DNA of 64,000 nt, from NCBI RefSeq assembly GCF_010993955.1, contig NZ_WIXL01000004.1:62001-126000 (forward strand), written 5' to 3'. The notes beneath the pieces are model-generated. The model was not told the DNA's origin. It saw only the letters and a program-made list of their open reading frames with translations, and searched no databases. This document shows positions 53,539-62,524 of this stretch, in pieces (positions within the stretch are counted from its first letter, which is position 1; each line of letters opens with the position of its first letter). The position numbers and the translations under genes were made by a program. The DNA is from Oceanobacillus halotolerans. GTDB taxonomy: Bacteria > Bacillota > Bacilli > Bacillales > Amphibacillaceae.

Positions 53539-53616
53539 GGCTACTATGAAGGTCCATTGATTGGTAAAGTCACTTATGATGGAGAACATCTTTATAAACA
53601 AGCGAAAGCGAAATAG
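53539..53616 (+). pseudogene. possible gene remnant
   Basis: An open run without start codon reads GYYEGPLIGKVTYDGEHLYK and QAKAK before a TAG, immediately before a terminator. It looks like the C-terminal end of a lost protein, or of a frame-shifted extension of the preceding gene. Weak evidence. Confidence 0.3.
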
Positions 53617-53650
53617 CATATCAAATCGCAATGATTGATATGCTATTTTT
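53611..53650 (+). terminator. terminator downstream of the 53190 gene
   Basis: AAATAGCATATCA and TGATATGCTATTT form a long stem with TTTTT after it. Confidence 0.75.
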
Positions 53651-53734
53651 GTTGATATATATTTTAGGGGGAGAATCTTTTGATTGACTGGGTGTAACGG
53701 TTGATTGCGACGTATTCTTGTTAGAGCTGGATTG

Positions 53735-53825
53735 AATTGGGGGTGGCTCTGACAAATAACGGAATAAGGATTCATCAAATCAATCCCAATGAACCCTCTT
53801 TCCGCTATATTGCAAAATTTCCCTT
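53735..53825. repeat. F2 repeat, copy d (short)
   Basis: ACAAATAACGGAATAAGGATTC and CCTCTTTCCGCTAT match F2 phrases; it lies in the gap before the zinc-ribbon genes. Confidence 0.5.
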
Positions 53826-53856
53826 CCTAATCAGATTATGCGAATTCCTCACATAA

Positions 53857-54264
53857 TCATAAACTAATTTTCCCTCCACATACAGGACAATAATTAGCCT
53901 CTGCAGGGATCTCCCGTTCACAATGCTGACAGTCAATCATTGAAGCCAGCTGGGCATTAGATTCCTGCCGCTTTTCAACTTTTTTTCCGCATTCTTGACA
54001 AAACACATCTTCTGTTGTTAAAGGTGCACCACAGGAACAAGTCAATTCATCTGTTGAGGCTGCTCCCGTTTGTTTTTGCTGTTGCCTCAAATCATAAATT
54101 CGAGTATCAATTTCTTTTATCTTTTCCCCATGCTCACGAACAAATTCCGAATCCATCTCACCACGTCGATAAGCTAAGTAAGCCGCCTGGCCAATATTTA
54201 CCAATAGTTTCGTTTTCTTTGACATAAATGTATTGAGGTTTTGCTGATCCTTGTTATCCTGCAA
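53857..54264 (-). CDS. double zinc-ribbon protein of unknown function
   Basis: A 135-residue cytoplasmic protein with a helical N-terminal half (KTKLLVNIGQAAYLAYRRGEMDSEFVREHGEKIKEID) and two Cys4 ribbons: CSCGAPL/CQECGKK and CQHCERE/CPVCGGK. TTG 54264 is favoured by AAAGGGTGG; GTG 54273 is possible. It is the third gene of an operon with two other zinc-ribbon proteins, 14 bases after the YvbJ-like gene. A sensor or scaffold in envelope stress is possible but unproven. Confidence 0.75.
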   Translation of the reverse strand: MQDNKDQQNLNTFMSKKTKLLVNIGQAAYLAYRRGEMDSEFVREHGEKIKEIDTRIYDLRQQQKQTGAASTDELTCSCGAPLTTEDVFCQECGKKVEKRQESNAQLASMIDCQHCEREIPAEANYCPVCGGKISL

Positions 54265-54278
54265 GCTATCCACCCTTT

Positions 54279-56021
54279 CTAGTTAAACTCGTAAAGGAAT
54301 AAATTATCTGTCTCAAAACTATCCACTTCAACATTATTGGTAATAAACCATTTTTCTTCTGTTTCATCATAGGTTAACTCATAATCCCATATATAGTTCG
54401 TCATTTCTTTTGGATAATCTGCTGGGTCCTCATCCATTTCGTAAAAAGCAGAATCAAAGGTTAGATCAACAAGAATGTTCGCGACATAACCTCCATCATC
54501 TTCCTGAACCTTCAAGCTACCTAAATCATACTCCGCACTCACCGCATCCCCACGGAATCCCCATCCATCTTCTGTCATTTGTTCAAAATTGTCTTCCATA
54601 TTTGCTAAATAGTCTTCGTTTTTCATATAAGTAAAATAACTAGTATCTAAGTTTAAATAAGCATCAATATATTCTCGGACATGGTTATTGACAGCATCCA
54701 TCACTTGATCCTCTAATCGTTCATTAACTAGATCTAATTCAAAATGGATTTCTTCCTGTTCCGTATCTGTTAACTGTACTGGTTCTGATTGTACATCACC
54801 CCATGGATATTCGGTAATCGCTTGTAAGGTCATCGTTCCATCCGTTTTTATTGGACCATACTCGGAAATATCCTTAAATTGCTGCCCCGTATTAATACCA
54901 TTTAAATATAAATATGCTTCTGGATCTGTTGCGGTAAGCGTCACATAGTTTCCGTCAAATGCAATATCGACAGCCGCGACATTATCCTCTAGCTCAAGAT
55001 CAAACGTATTTACCGTCACTTCTTGTTCATACTGCCCATACTCACCGTCATAATTAGCTGTTACGACATGAGACCCTGGCAATAATGGGTCTGAAATAAG
55101 GGTTTGACCGCTTTCAACAGAACCAATAGAGGAGCCATCAATAGCAATTGCAGTACCATCAAAATTAGCAGAAACGGAAATCTCTACTGGCTGCATTTCC
55201 AGATGGAACGCATCAAACAAAACATATTGCTTTCCATCCGTAACAAGCTGGAGCAATGCTTCTGGATCACGTTCACCTGTTTCTGCTTGTGTTTCTAGAT
55301 TATCAAGTATATTTTGAAACGCCTCAGGACTTGCTTGATAGTAGCTGACCAGTTCTTCCATGTGAGCATCTTCTAAAATGAGCGAATCAACACTTGGCTC
55401 CAACATATTCCGTAATGTCGCAACGTCCTCTTCCTGCACTGCTGTTTCAAATTCGTCTAAAAATGCCTCAGGTGCAGTAATACTACTCAAATAGGTATAT
55501 CCACCATATCCAATTCCTGCTAGTATTAGGAGTGGGATAAGCGTCATTAGTAATACTTTTTTCGCCTTAGATCCTTTTGTTTTCTTCAAATCCTGTCTTG
55601 ATGTTGCTTGATCTGATTGTTCAGTTGCAACAGATTGTTGAGGTGCCAACCCACCTGGTTCCTCGGCTTGCTCCGATTCTTGGGATTCTGGATCTGGAGG
55701 TATACCAGATATTTCCCGTTGAGGTGGAGTAGTATCCGCCGTACTCGAATCTGATGTTTCAGTTGGAATTTCATGTTCACCAGAATAAGCTAACTGTTCT
55801 GGATTGGATGTTTCTTCTGAGATTTCTTCTGGCTGTTCGACTGAATCATCGGTGTTATCTAAGGACCCATCATTGTCCTTTGACGATTCGACCTGATTTA
55901 TATCATTTGACTCATCTGACTCGTTGTTCGGATTAGATTTCTCTTTTACTTTTGTTCCACATTGATTACAAAATTTTGCGGTATCCTTTAATTGATTTCC
56001 ACACTGATGACAAAACTTCAA
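54279..56021 (-). CDS. zinc-ribbon membrane protein, YvbJ/TcaA-like
   Basis: A 580-residue protein read from TTG 56021 (AAAGGGGG upstream). It opens with a zinc ribbon, FCHQCGNQLKDTAKFCNQCG, then ~130 residues of acidic low complexity, one membrane helix (about 160-180, VLLMTLIPLLILAGIGYGGY) and a large extracellular part with repeated TcaA-type domains (for example PGSHVVTANYDGEYGQYEQE and YLYLNGINTGQQF) and a C-terminal NTF2-like domain. TcaA affects teicoplanin susceptibility in staphylococci; YvbJ is uncharacterised. Cytoplasmic zinc head and external tail suggest signalling. Confidence 0.82.
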   Translation of the reverse strand: MKFCHQCGNQLKDTAKFCNQCGTKVKEKSNPNNESDESNDINQVESSKDNDGSLDNTDDSVEQPEEISEETSNPEQLAYSGEHEIPTETSDSSTADTTPPQREISGIPPDPESQESEQAEEPGGLAPQQSVATEQSDQATSRQDLKKTKGSKAKKVLLMTLIPLLILAGIGYGGYTYLSSITAPEAFLDEFETAVQEEDVATLRNMLEPSVDSLILEDAHMEELVSYYQASPEAFQNILDNLETQAETGERDPEALLQLVTDGKQYVLFDAFHLEMQPVEISVSANFDGTAIAIDGSSIGSVESGQTLISDPLLPGSHVVTANYDGEYGQYEQEVTVNTFDLELEDNVAAVDIAFDGNYVTLTATDPEAYLYLNGINTGQQFKDISEYGPIKTDGTMTLQAITEYPWGDVQSEPVQLTDTEQEEIHFELDLVNERLEDQVMDAVNNHVREYIDAYLNLDTSYFTYMKNEDYLANMEDNFEQMTEDGWGFRGDAVSAEYDLGSLKVQEDDGGYVANILVDLTFDSAFYEMDEDPADYPKEMTNYIWDYELTYDETEEKWFITNNVEVDSFETDNLFLYEFN

Positions 56022-56037
56022 TGGAATTCCCCCTTTG

Positions 56038-57480
56038 TTAGAAAAGCTTTTTCGTTTGTGCACCAAAAAATGCCGTAACGCCTCCGTACAAAGCGCTAAT
56101 TACAAACGTTTTGATCAAGTCAAATCCAATCACCATCATTTCTGGATGTTGGTACATTTGCCCTTGGATCGAAACGTGAAAATTTGCTTGATACGTAAAG
56201 AAGGTCATGATCATGGCAAAACAAGTACTATATACGCCAATGGAACGCCAATCACTTCCCGTTTGAACCGTAAGCAGCCCGCCAATCCCTATACTAATCA
56301 GCAAAATAACAATCACCATTGTATAAAACAGACCTTTGTAATCCGTAAACAAAGATGTAATTTCCTCTGCTGGAAAATACTCATTTAGAGGCTGTACCCC
56401 TGATAAAATCGAGTATTGAAAGGACTGATAGTATTCAAATGTCTGAAAGGTTGCTAGATTGTAAAGATACATGGCCGCTTGTGGGACGACAAAACTAGTC
56501 ACAGACATCATTCCCGTAATAAATGGAATGAAATAAAGTGGACCTTCCTGTTCTTGAAACCCAGTAACCATCATGCGACCGATTACAAAAATAACCAGTA
56601 ATCCCCCAATGAATACTAGAATACTATAATGGACAGCTGGACCAATGAAATCTCCAGTTTTCTCCGATCGATAGCGAATAAATTTTTTCCCAAGAACCAT
56701 CCCTATGTAACTAAATATAAAACTAATGATAAATCCGTTTAGTAAAGCACTAAAAAATCGATAACTCAAGATCACCCTGGTTTCTTCAATCAGAATCGTC
56801 GTATCTGCAAACAAGGAAAGAACGGCTAATAGGATACTAGTAACCGCTGCAAAATAGAGTGCAATTTGTAGTGTTTTGGATTGAACTAACGTAGGATTAC
56901 GTTTTTTCAATAGGAATCCACCAGCCATATAGCCAATGATTGGAATAATGCCTAAAACGATGATCCCTGTTGTAATATGTATCGTCATTTGAGATATCTC
57001 TGTATTCGTGATAGAAATATTGGTGAAATTGGATAAAAGCAGCATATCGATTATATTTAATTGTTGAAATGCGCTGACTAAGAGCTCGCCATCACTAGGA
57101 AAATCTTCCCGCATGGATTGAAAGAATTGACTTCCTTTTATCAAGGAAAGAACAAACATGTTAAGGATAAGCATCACACCTAGAGATAACAAAGTCCCTG
57201 GTATAACCCGTTTCATAGTGTTCCAATCAATTTGGAAGGCTTTGTTGGATAAAGCTGCCTCTTTAGGTGTAACGGAATGATTATTATATGTATCTAATTC
57301 ATGGCCACAAGCCATACAGTAACGTGCATGTGGGTAATGTTTTGTTCCACACTCAGCACAAAATGACTTATCTCCAGCGTCCAACACCCCATTTAACTGA
57401 ACATTTTCTAATGGGTACCCATCTTTCACACAATATAATGCAGTTTCCTCGTTCTTTGTCCCACACTGATTACAATACAA
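56038..57480 (-). CDS. zinc-ribbon protein with polytopic membrane domain
   Basis: A 480-residue protein. The first ~65 residues contain two zinc ribbons (YCNQCG, CVKDG; CAECGTKHYPHARYCMACG); the rest has about ten hydrophobic segments. TTG 57480 has GGAAGGAG at correct spacing. First gene of the three-gene zinc-ribbon operon, 16 bases before the YvbJ-like gene. I know no function; it may partner the YvbJ-like protein. Confidence 0.75.
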   Translation of the reverse strand: MYCNQCGTKNEETALYCVKDGYPLENVQLNGVLDAGDKSFCAECGTKHYPHARYCMACGHELDTYNNHSVTPKEAALSNKAFQIDWNTMKRVIPGTLLSLGVMLILNMFVLSLIKGSQFFQSMREDFPSDGELLVSAFQQLNIIDMLLLSNFTNISITNTEISQMTIHITTGIIVLGIIPIIGYMAGGFLLKKRNPTLVQSKTLQIALYFAAVTSILLAVLSLFADTTILIEETRVILSYRFFSALLNGFIISFIFSYIGMVLGKKFIRYRSEKTGDFIGPAVHYSILVFIGGLLVIFVIGRMMVTGFQEQEGPLYFIPFITGMMSVTSFVVPQAAMYLYNLATFQTFEYYQSFQYSILSGVQPLNEYFPAEEITSLFTDYKGLFYTMVIVILLISIGIGGLLTVQTGSDWRSIGVYSTCFAMIMTFFTYQANFHVSIQGQMYQHPEMMVIGFDLIKTFVISALYGGVTAFFGAQTKKLF

Positions 57481-57649
57481 CCAATCGCTCCTTCCTACTG
57501 GCCTCAAGCAGCTTTTAGTACTTTTGATACATTTATCATATCAAAAATAAAAAAATCCGCTTTACTTTTTTTCGAAATTAATGAATGATTGACAAGTCTA
57601 ACGTATGCATGATTTGTATATTCTAGAAGTGTTATTCTTCAACCTAAAA

Positions 57650-57699
57650 ACTGCACCTCCAATTGTTAACATGATGTCAAACAATTGGGATGCAGTTTT
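57650..57699 (-). terminator. terminator of the chromate-transporter operon
   Basis: AACTGCACCTCCAATTGTT and AACAATTGGGATGCAGTT form a stem immediately past the stop at 57702, with TTTTT on both sides. 57481-57649 has no visible feature. Confidence 0.8.
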
Positions 57700-57701
57700 T
57701 C

Positions 57702-58235
57702 TTAACCAAGGAATAGTGCACCATATCCGAGTGCAATCCCAATCACAATGGCTGGATGTACCTTCATTCGTTCAATTAGTAGAAAGCTAGAACCTGCTAT
57801 CAAAATTAATTGCCATATGCCAATATCAATATATGATTCTTGGAAAAATCGCCATGCCATAATTCCTAATAATATTGCAATTACAGGTCTTACATACAGT
57901 GTCATTCGTTTTACTTTAGGAGAATCTTTAAATTTATACAATAAACCAAGTAGTACAATCATAATAATGAGGGATGGCGCAACGGTTGCAAACACACCAA
58001 CAGCAGCACCAAGGATTCCGCCTTGCTCGTATCCAATATACCCCGCCATTTTGGTAGCAATTGGTCCTGGCAGTGCATTTCCTAAAGCGAGCACTTCACT
58101 AAATTCTTGGACACTCATCCAATTGTAACGATGGACAACCTCATTTTCCACCAGTGGGATAGAAGCAGGTCCACCACCATAGCCTAATATGCCTGGAATG
58201 AAAAAAGCCACAAAGATTTGCCAATATACAATCAT
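57702..58235 (-). CDS. ywrA: short-chain ChrA chromate transporter, second half (YwrA-like)
   Basis: A 177-residue, five- to six-helix protein with the CHR motifs GYGGGPASIPL (near 20), LGNALPGPIATKMAGYIGY and a hydrophobic C-terminal half. Short-chain CHR proteins occur as adjacent pairs that work together to export chromate. Its ATG overlaps the end of the upstream half by 4 bases, so the pair is translated in a coupled way. B. subtilis has the same ywrA/ywrB arrangement near ywrD. Confidence 0.88.
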   Translation of the reverse strand: MIVYWQIFVAFFIPGILGYGGGPASIPLVENEVVHRYNWMSVQEFSEVLALGNALPGPIATKMAGYIGYEQGGILGAAVGVFATVAPSLIIMIVLLGLLYKFKDSPKVKRMTLYVRPVIAILLGIMAWRFFQESYIDIGIWQLILIAGSSFLLIERMKVHPAIVIGIALGYGALFLG

Positions 58236-58798
58236 GCTCGCTCACCTTCTTTACGTGTCTCCTCATTTCGATCCTTTTTTAAAACCGCAGCAGCTAGTAA
58301 TATAGCAATAATGATACCTGGATGTATATTTAAAACCGATAACAACACAAAAACAACGACCACCATGATAATGGCAGGCGTCCAACCCATACCTTTTCTT
58401 GACTTATCAAAAAATTGCCACGTCAATGTAGCTAACATTACCCCAACAACTGGGACTACTGCTGCTGTCATCCCTTGTACCCAACCTACATCACGTATGG
58501 AACTAAGAGTAGATAATAAAATAATCATAAGTACAATCGTTGGAAAAATCGTCGCAAGAACTGCATTTAACATTCCAAAGACACCCATAACGCGATGACC
58601 AATATACCCTGCAAGTTTGGTAGCAATTGGTCCAGGGAGTGTATTGGCAAGTGCTAATATATCACCAAATTCATCATCTTCCATCCATTTGTATTTATCC
58701 ACTACTTCTTTATGAATTAGTGGAATCGACGCTGGTCCGCCTCCATAACCAAGCATTCCAACCCGGAAAAAGGCAATAAACAAATGCCAATGTTTCAA
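58232..58798 (-). CDS. ywrB: short-chain ChrA chromate transporter, first half (YwrB-like)
   Basis: A 188-residue partner of the following gene with the same signatures, GYGGGPASIPLIHKE and LANTLPGPIATKLAGYIGH. The C-terminus is charged (KKDRNEETRKEGERA). As upstream gene of the overlapping pair it is probably translated first. Substrate specificity (chromate versus another oxyanion) is inferred from the family only. Confidence 0.88.
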   Translation of the reverse strand: MKHWHLFIAFFRVGMLGYGGGPASIPLIHKEVVDKYKWMEDDEFGDILALANTLPGPIATKLAGYIGHRVMGVFGMLNAVLATIFPTIVLMIILLSTLSSIRDVGWVQGMTAAVVPVVGVMLATLTWQFFDKSRKGMGWTPAIIMVVVVFVLLSVLNIHPGIIIAILLAAAVLKKDRNEETRKEGERA

Positions 58799-58854
58799 TT
58801 AACTTATCCTCCTTTTGTTTGGAAATGGGAGGTAGAAAATAGGGGTAGGTGGAT

Positions 58855-59095
58855 GGTGCGGGTCTTGTGGTGCTGTGGTCGCACGAGTTTTGCTCCTGCT
58901 CGCTCGACTTTGAAGTGCTGCTGCACGAGTTTGAGGAGTTGTCGCACGAGTTTACCTCATTCTCGCACGACTTTATGCTGCTGTCGCACGAGTTCTGCTC
59001 CCGCTCGCTCGAGTTTGAGGAGCTGTCGCACGAGTTTACCTCATTCTCGCACGACCTCATCTCATTCTCGCATGAGTTTAACCCCCATCCGCACA
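58855..59095. repeat. 21-base tandem repeat array
   Basis: About ten units of 21 bases, each ending TCGCACGA-like, for example GAGTTTGAGGAGTTGTCGCAC followed by GAGTTTACCTCATTCTCGCAC. Because the period is a multiple of three, both strands stay open: one frame gives heptads NSCENEV/NSCDSSS, the other SHEFTSF/SHEFEEL. Neither frame has a convincing start, ribosome site or partner domain, so I list it as a repeat. A higher-order period is visible, since blocks of several units recur. Confidence 0.8.
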
Positions 59096-59136
59096 TGACC
59101 TACACACACGAATCCACCTGTTCCTATGCCTGCCTA

Positions 59137-60807
59137 TTACCAAACAGCAATACTACCATCTGTCCGAGTTTCTGTTCCTCCCATTAACACACCAGTCTCT
59201 TGATTACGCCAGATGATCTGTCCACGGCCAAATGGGCTATGATCTAACGCATATTCAATTTCATGACCTTTACGTTTCAAGCCTTGTGCAATGTGTAATG
59301 GAAACTCTGGTTCTACTAAAATATGTTTATCTTTCATCCACTGCCACCTTGGTGCATCTAATGCAGCTTGTGGATTTAAGTGAAAATCAATCGTATTCAT
59401 AATGACTTGCATATGTCCTTGAGGTTGCATAAAGCCACCCATCACACCAAATGGTCCTACAGCTTGATTGTCCTTTGTTAAAAAGCCAGGAATAATCGTG
59501 TGATATGTTCTCTTACCACCCTTCAAAGCATTCACATGGTTTGGGTCCATGGAGAAATTATGACCACGGTTTTGTAGTGCAATTCCCGTTCCAGGTACAA
59601 CTAGACCTGACCCGAATCCCATGTAATTACTTTGGATAAAGGATACCATATTGCCGTCTCCGTCTGCTGTTGCCAAATAAACCGTTCCGCCACGTGGTGG
59701 TTCGCCTGCTTCAGGCTGTACGGCCTCTTCTCCAATAAGAGCGCGACGACTTGCCGTATATGCATCATCTAGCAAGTCAGCGGTAGAGAATTGCATCCGT
59801 TTTTCCTCCGTAATATGTTTCTGTCCATCAGCAAATGCCAGTTTCATAGATTCCATTTGTTTATGGAACGTATCAACGGAATCTTTTTCATTGAAATCGA
59901 ACCCTTTTACAATGTTTAATGCCATTAATGCTGCAAGTCCTTGTCCGTTTGGTGGAATTTCCCAAACATCATATCCACGATAGTTAACCGATACAGGATC
60001 TACCCACTCTACATCAAAATCAGCTAAGTCCTCAGCACGCAAAAAGCCATCATAGGTTCTAGAAAATTGATCGATCTTTTGTGCCAGTTCTCCACGGTAA
60101 AAGGATTCAGCATTCGTATCAGCAATCGCTTCTAGTGTACGTGCATGGCCTTCTGATTTCCATACATCGCCAATTTCTGGTTCGCCATTTGGTGCAAACG
60201 TTTCAAACCAATGAGTGAATTCTTCGTCTGTCAACTTTTCCTTAAATTTACGGTAAGCTGCTTTCCAATGTTTTCCTAGAATAGGTGTTAAAGCATATCC
60301 TTCGCGAGCATAATCGATTGCAGGTTGTAATGCTTCACGCAATGATAGGTCACCGAAGCGTTTGGATAATGCCGCCCATGTAGCTGGTACACCTGGTACT
60401 GTTACAGGAGTGAAGCCATATGTCGGAATCTCGTCATGGCCACGTTCTTTGACCGCATCAATCGAAATTGATTTTGGTGCAGGACCACTTCCGTTTAAGC
60501 CATACATTTTATCTTTCATCCAAACGATTGCAAACGCATCGCCACCGATTCCATTTGAAGTCGGTTCTACTACAGTAAGGCAGGCTGCTGTTGCGATTGC
60601 AGCGTCAACTGCATTTCCACCTTTTTTCAAAATTTCTAACCCTGCTTGTGCAGCAAGTGGCTGAGATGTTGCAACCATCCCTTTTTTACTAAAAGAACTC
60701 ATTCGTCTTACGGGATATGGATTATATAAACTGTCCAAATCCATAAACGTTTTAGTACTCGTTTCGTTGGTACGTGTTTTCGTCGTCGTATTGCCGTTAT
60801 TGGCCAT
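59137..60807 (-). CDS. ywrD: gamma-glutamyltransferase family protein (YwrD-like)
   Basis: A 556-residue Ntn-hydrolase proenzyme of the gamma-glutamyltransferase family. N-terminal KKGMVATSQPLAAQAGLEIL and GGNAVDAAIATAACLTVVEPTSNGIGGDAF are standard; the self-cleavage and nucleophile Thr lies in PRGGTVYLATADGDGN. There is no signal peptide (the N-terminus is a Thr/Asn-rich hydrophilic stretch), so unlike secreted Ggt it should be cytoplasmic, like YwrD. It lies beside ywrB and ywrA as in B. subtilis. True substrate unknown. Confidence 0.9.
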   Translation of the reverse strand: MANNGNTTTKTRTNETSTKTFMDLDSLYNPYPVRRMSSFSKKGMVATSQPLAAQAGLEILKKGGNAVDAAIATAACLTVVEPTSNGIGGDAFAIVWMKDKMYGLNGSGPAPKSISIDAVKERGHDEIPTYGFTPVTVPGVPATWAALSKRFGDLSLREALQPAIDYAREGYALTPILGKHWKAAYRKFKEKLTDEEFTHWFETFAPNGEPEIGDVWKSEGHARTLEAIADTNAESFYRGELAQKIDQFSRTYDGFLRAEDLADFDVEWVDPVSVNYRGYDVWEIPPNGQGLAALMALNIVKGFDFNEKDSVDTFHKQMESMKLAFADGQKHITEEKRMQFSTADLLDDAYTASRRALIGEEAVQPEAGEPPRGGTVYLATADGDGNMVSFIQSNYMGFGSGLVVPGTGIALQNRGHNFSMDPNHVNALKGGKRTYHTIIPGFLTKDNQAVGPFGVMGGFMQPQGHMQVIMNTIDFHLNPQAALDAPRWQWMKDKHILVEPEFPLHIAQGLKRKGHEIEYALDHSPFGRGQIIWRNQETGVLMGGTETRTDGSIAVW

Positions 60808-60902
60808 GTACTATTCCCCCTCGAAATATACAATAGTAAGAAAAATTATAACATACAAAACACTTCGTGAACACGTTAATCGCAAATATATCTTAAAAAA
60901 CC

Positions 60903-60965
60903 TGCATTTGCTCGTCCTTAGCCAATATATTCATTTTTCTTATACTTGTACATTAAATTTTTATC
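60903..60965. repeat. F4 repeat fragment
   Basis: CTCGTCCTTAGCC and TTTTTCTTATACTTG match the left part of F4 copies. Confidence 0.5.
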
Positions 60966-60985
60966 CCTTCCAAATATGGAAAAAA

Positions 60986-61012
60986 ACCTCCCTTTTAAAG
61001 GATGGTTTTAGA
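60986..61012 (-). terminator. terminator of the acetamidase/formamidase gene
   Basis: AACCTCC and GGATGGTT form a short stem with T/A-rich tails just past the stop at 61024. Confidence 0.6.
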
Positions 61013-61023
61013 GTTTGATACCG

Positions 61024-62319
61024 TTATGCTTCATATTGATCTTTTGCTAGCTGAATTAAATCTGCCTTTTCCAAATAAGGTTTCGGTGCACGGAAGGTCA
61101 CTGTTACGACGCCTGGGTTCCGTCCAATCTCAATGGCACCAGTTATAGTTGCACGATTCATCACTTCTGGTACAGAAATACCAAATAGAGATGCAGCTCG
61201 CTCCATTCCATTAGTTGTCGCGTCATTCAAGGTTGCTCCTGTACCTACAAATGAAACAGGTAAGGATTCTTCTAATTTTTGGACACCATATTGACCAGCT
61301 AGCTTTTTAGCACGCGCTTTCTCGTTGTCTGTTAATGGCTTAGCAAGATATGGCAAGTCCTCCTCCACTGGCAATAAAACAGGACCATCAATCGTTACAT
61401 TTTTCAATACTTTCACTTGCAAGTTTACGATGCCAGAAACATCTGTTGTATGACCAGCAATTTCTCCATCACCTTGCATCGCATGCATATCCCCCAGGTA
61501 CACTCCGCCACCTTCAACTTTGACTGGACAAATTAACACAGCACCTTCCCGAACACGATTAATATCCATATGACCATCTGTTCGTTCTTCCAGTTGTTCT
61601 TCAGTTACCCCGTAATCATGTGGTGCATCAATTAGAAATTGACCAAAATCGCCAGCGTTATGGGAATCTGGCAAAGGACGTGATGGGGTTGTTCCCAATT
61701 GACCAAGGAAAGGCCGCAAGCGTGCAACAGCTCCTACAATATCATGTGGGGCAAAGGTTACTACAGGGTTTTGCACGGATTTTTCTGGAGTAGCCATGAA
61801 TTCTTTCCCATTTGCTCCAATTTCCTCTGCAGCTTCTTTGTCCAAAGTAACTCCTATATTTTTATCTGAATTAAAGGCCATTGTATATGCATTGGTAAAC
61901 GTAAATGGCGTCACATCGGCATGGCAATTCTTGCAGCGAATCGATTCCTGTCCAGTTCCCTCAATTACGGTTTCTGGATACATCGTGCCACACTCTGGAC
62001 ATTTAACGGCTACAAATGGATCACCTACAAAACGGCCATCCATTGGTTTGTCATTTCCAGAAGCCGTTGCCATTGATGTTACTTGAATCGATTTAATTTT
62101 AATAGCAATCGCATCACCAACTTCAGCACCTTCCACATAAACTGGTTTCGTTACTTCATGACCACCTTTCAAACTAGGTGTAATCATTGGTCCCCAGCAT
62201 CCAGGTGCTGTATTTGCAATGATATGACCGCCATCAGCTACTACTTTTTCCATTTTTTGAGTCGGGTCCAAAATTCCATCCGTAAATTCGTTGACATAAA
62301 CCGTTTGTTTACTATTCAT
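61024..62319 (-). CDS. acetamidase/formamidase family hydrolase
   Basis: A 431-residue cytoplasmic FmdA_AmdA enzyme that hydrolyses short amides to ammonia and the acid. Visible family blocks are GGHIIANTAPGCWGPMI, PHDYGVTEEQLEERTDGHMDINRVREGAVLICPV (in parts), GGGVYLGDMHAMQGDGEIAGHTTD with metal-binding residues, and TITGAIEIGRNPGVVT. A Cys4 zinc-ribbon insertion (CPECGTMYPE ... CKNCH) at about 110-140 is notable. ATG 62319 has GGGAGGG upstream; the 18-residue longer frame is rejected. Nearby GdmH suggests nitrogen scavenging, though they are 10 kb apart. Confidence 0.9.
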   Translation of the reverse strand: MNSKQTVYVNEFTDGILDPTQKMEKVVADGGHIIANTAPGCWGPMITPSLKGGHEVTKPVYVEGAEVGDAIAIKIKSIQVTSMATASGNDKPMDGRFVGDPFVAVKCPECGTMYPETVIEGTGQESIRCKNCHADVTPFTFTNAYTMAFNSDKNIGVTLDKEAAEEIGANGKEFMATPEKSVQNPVVTFAPHDIVGAVARLRPFLGQLGTTPSRPLPDSHNAGDFGQFLIDAPHDYGVTEEQLEERTDGHMDINRVREGAVLICPVKVEGGGVYLGDMHAMQGDGEIAGHTTDVSGIVNLQVKVLKNVTIDGPVLLPVEEDLPYLAKPLTDNEKARAKKLAGQYGVQKLEESLPVSFVGTGATLNDATTNGMERAASLFGISVPEVMNRATITGAIEIGRNPGVVTVTFRAPKPYLEKADLIQLAKDQYEA

Positions 62320-62481
62320 TTTGCTTCCCTCCCATTTTATGTAATCGTTTTCATTATAGCATACTAGAAACATAGAAACTTTGGTTTTTGCTTGGACAAT
62401 CTGCGAAACAAAGATGCCTTATAGTTTGAGGATAAGTCATTTAAGAGATGGAGAAAACATGGCGAAATAGTATGCTAAAAA

Positions 62482-62520
62482 AACCCTGAATAGTGATATT
62501 TTTCGTCACTATTCAGGGGA
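62482..62520 (-). terminator. terminator of IDEAL-domain gene 1
   Basis: CCCTGAATAGTGA and TCACTATTCAGGG enclose a short T-rich loop; perfect 13-base stem 5 bases past the stop, with TTTTTTT following on the minus strand. Confidence 0.88.
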
Positions 62521-62524
62521 CAGC

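Noticed and set aside
57748..58598. Two 126-residue ORFs antisense to the chrA pair
   Set aside because: They mirror highly conserved coding sequence, have no RBS and no recognisable domain.
58855..59095. CRISPR-like array
   Set aside because: Units are contiguous 21-mers with no unique spacers and no cas genes.
58710..59096. 128-residue Cys/Ser repeat protein extending into chrA antisense frames
   Set aside because: It is the heptad reading of the 21-base array joined to an out-of-frame part of the ywrB gene; no RBS or independent domain supports it.
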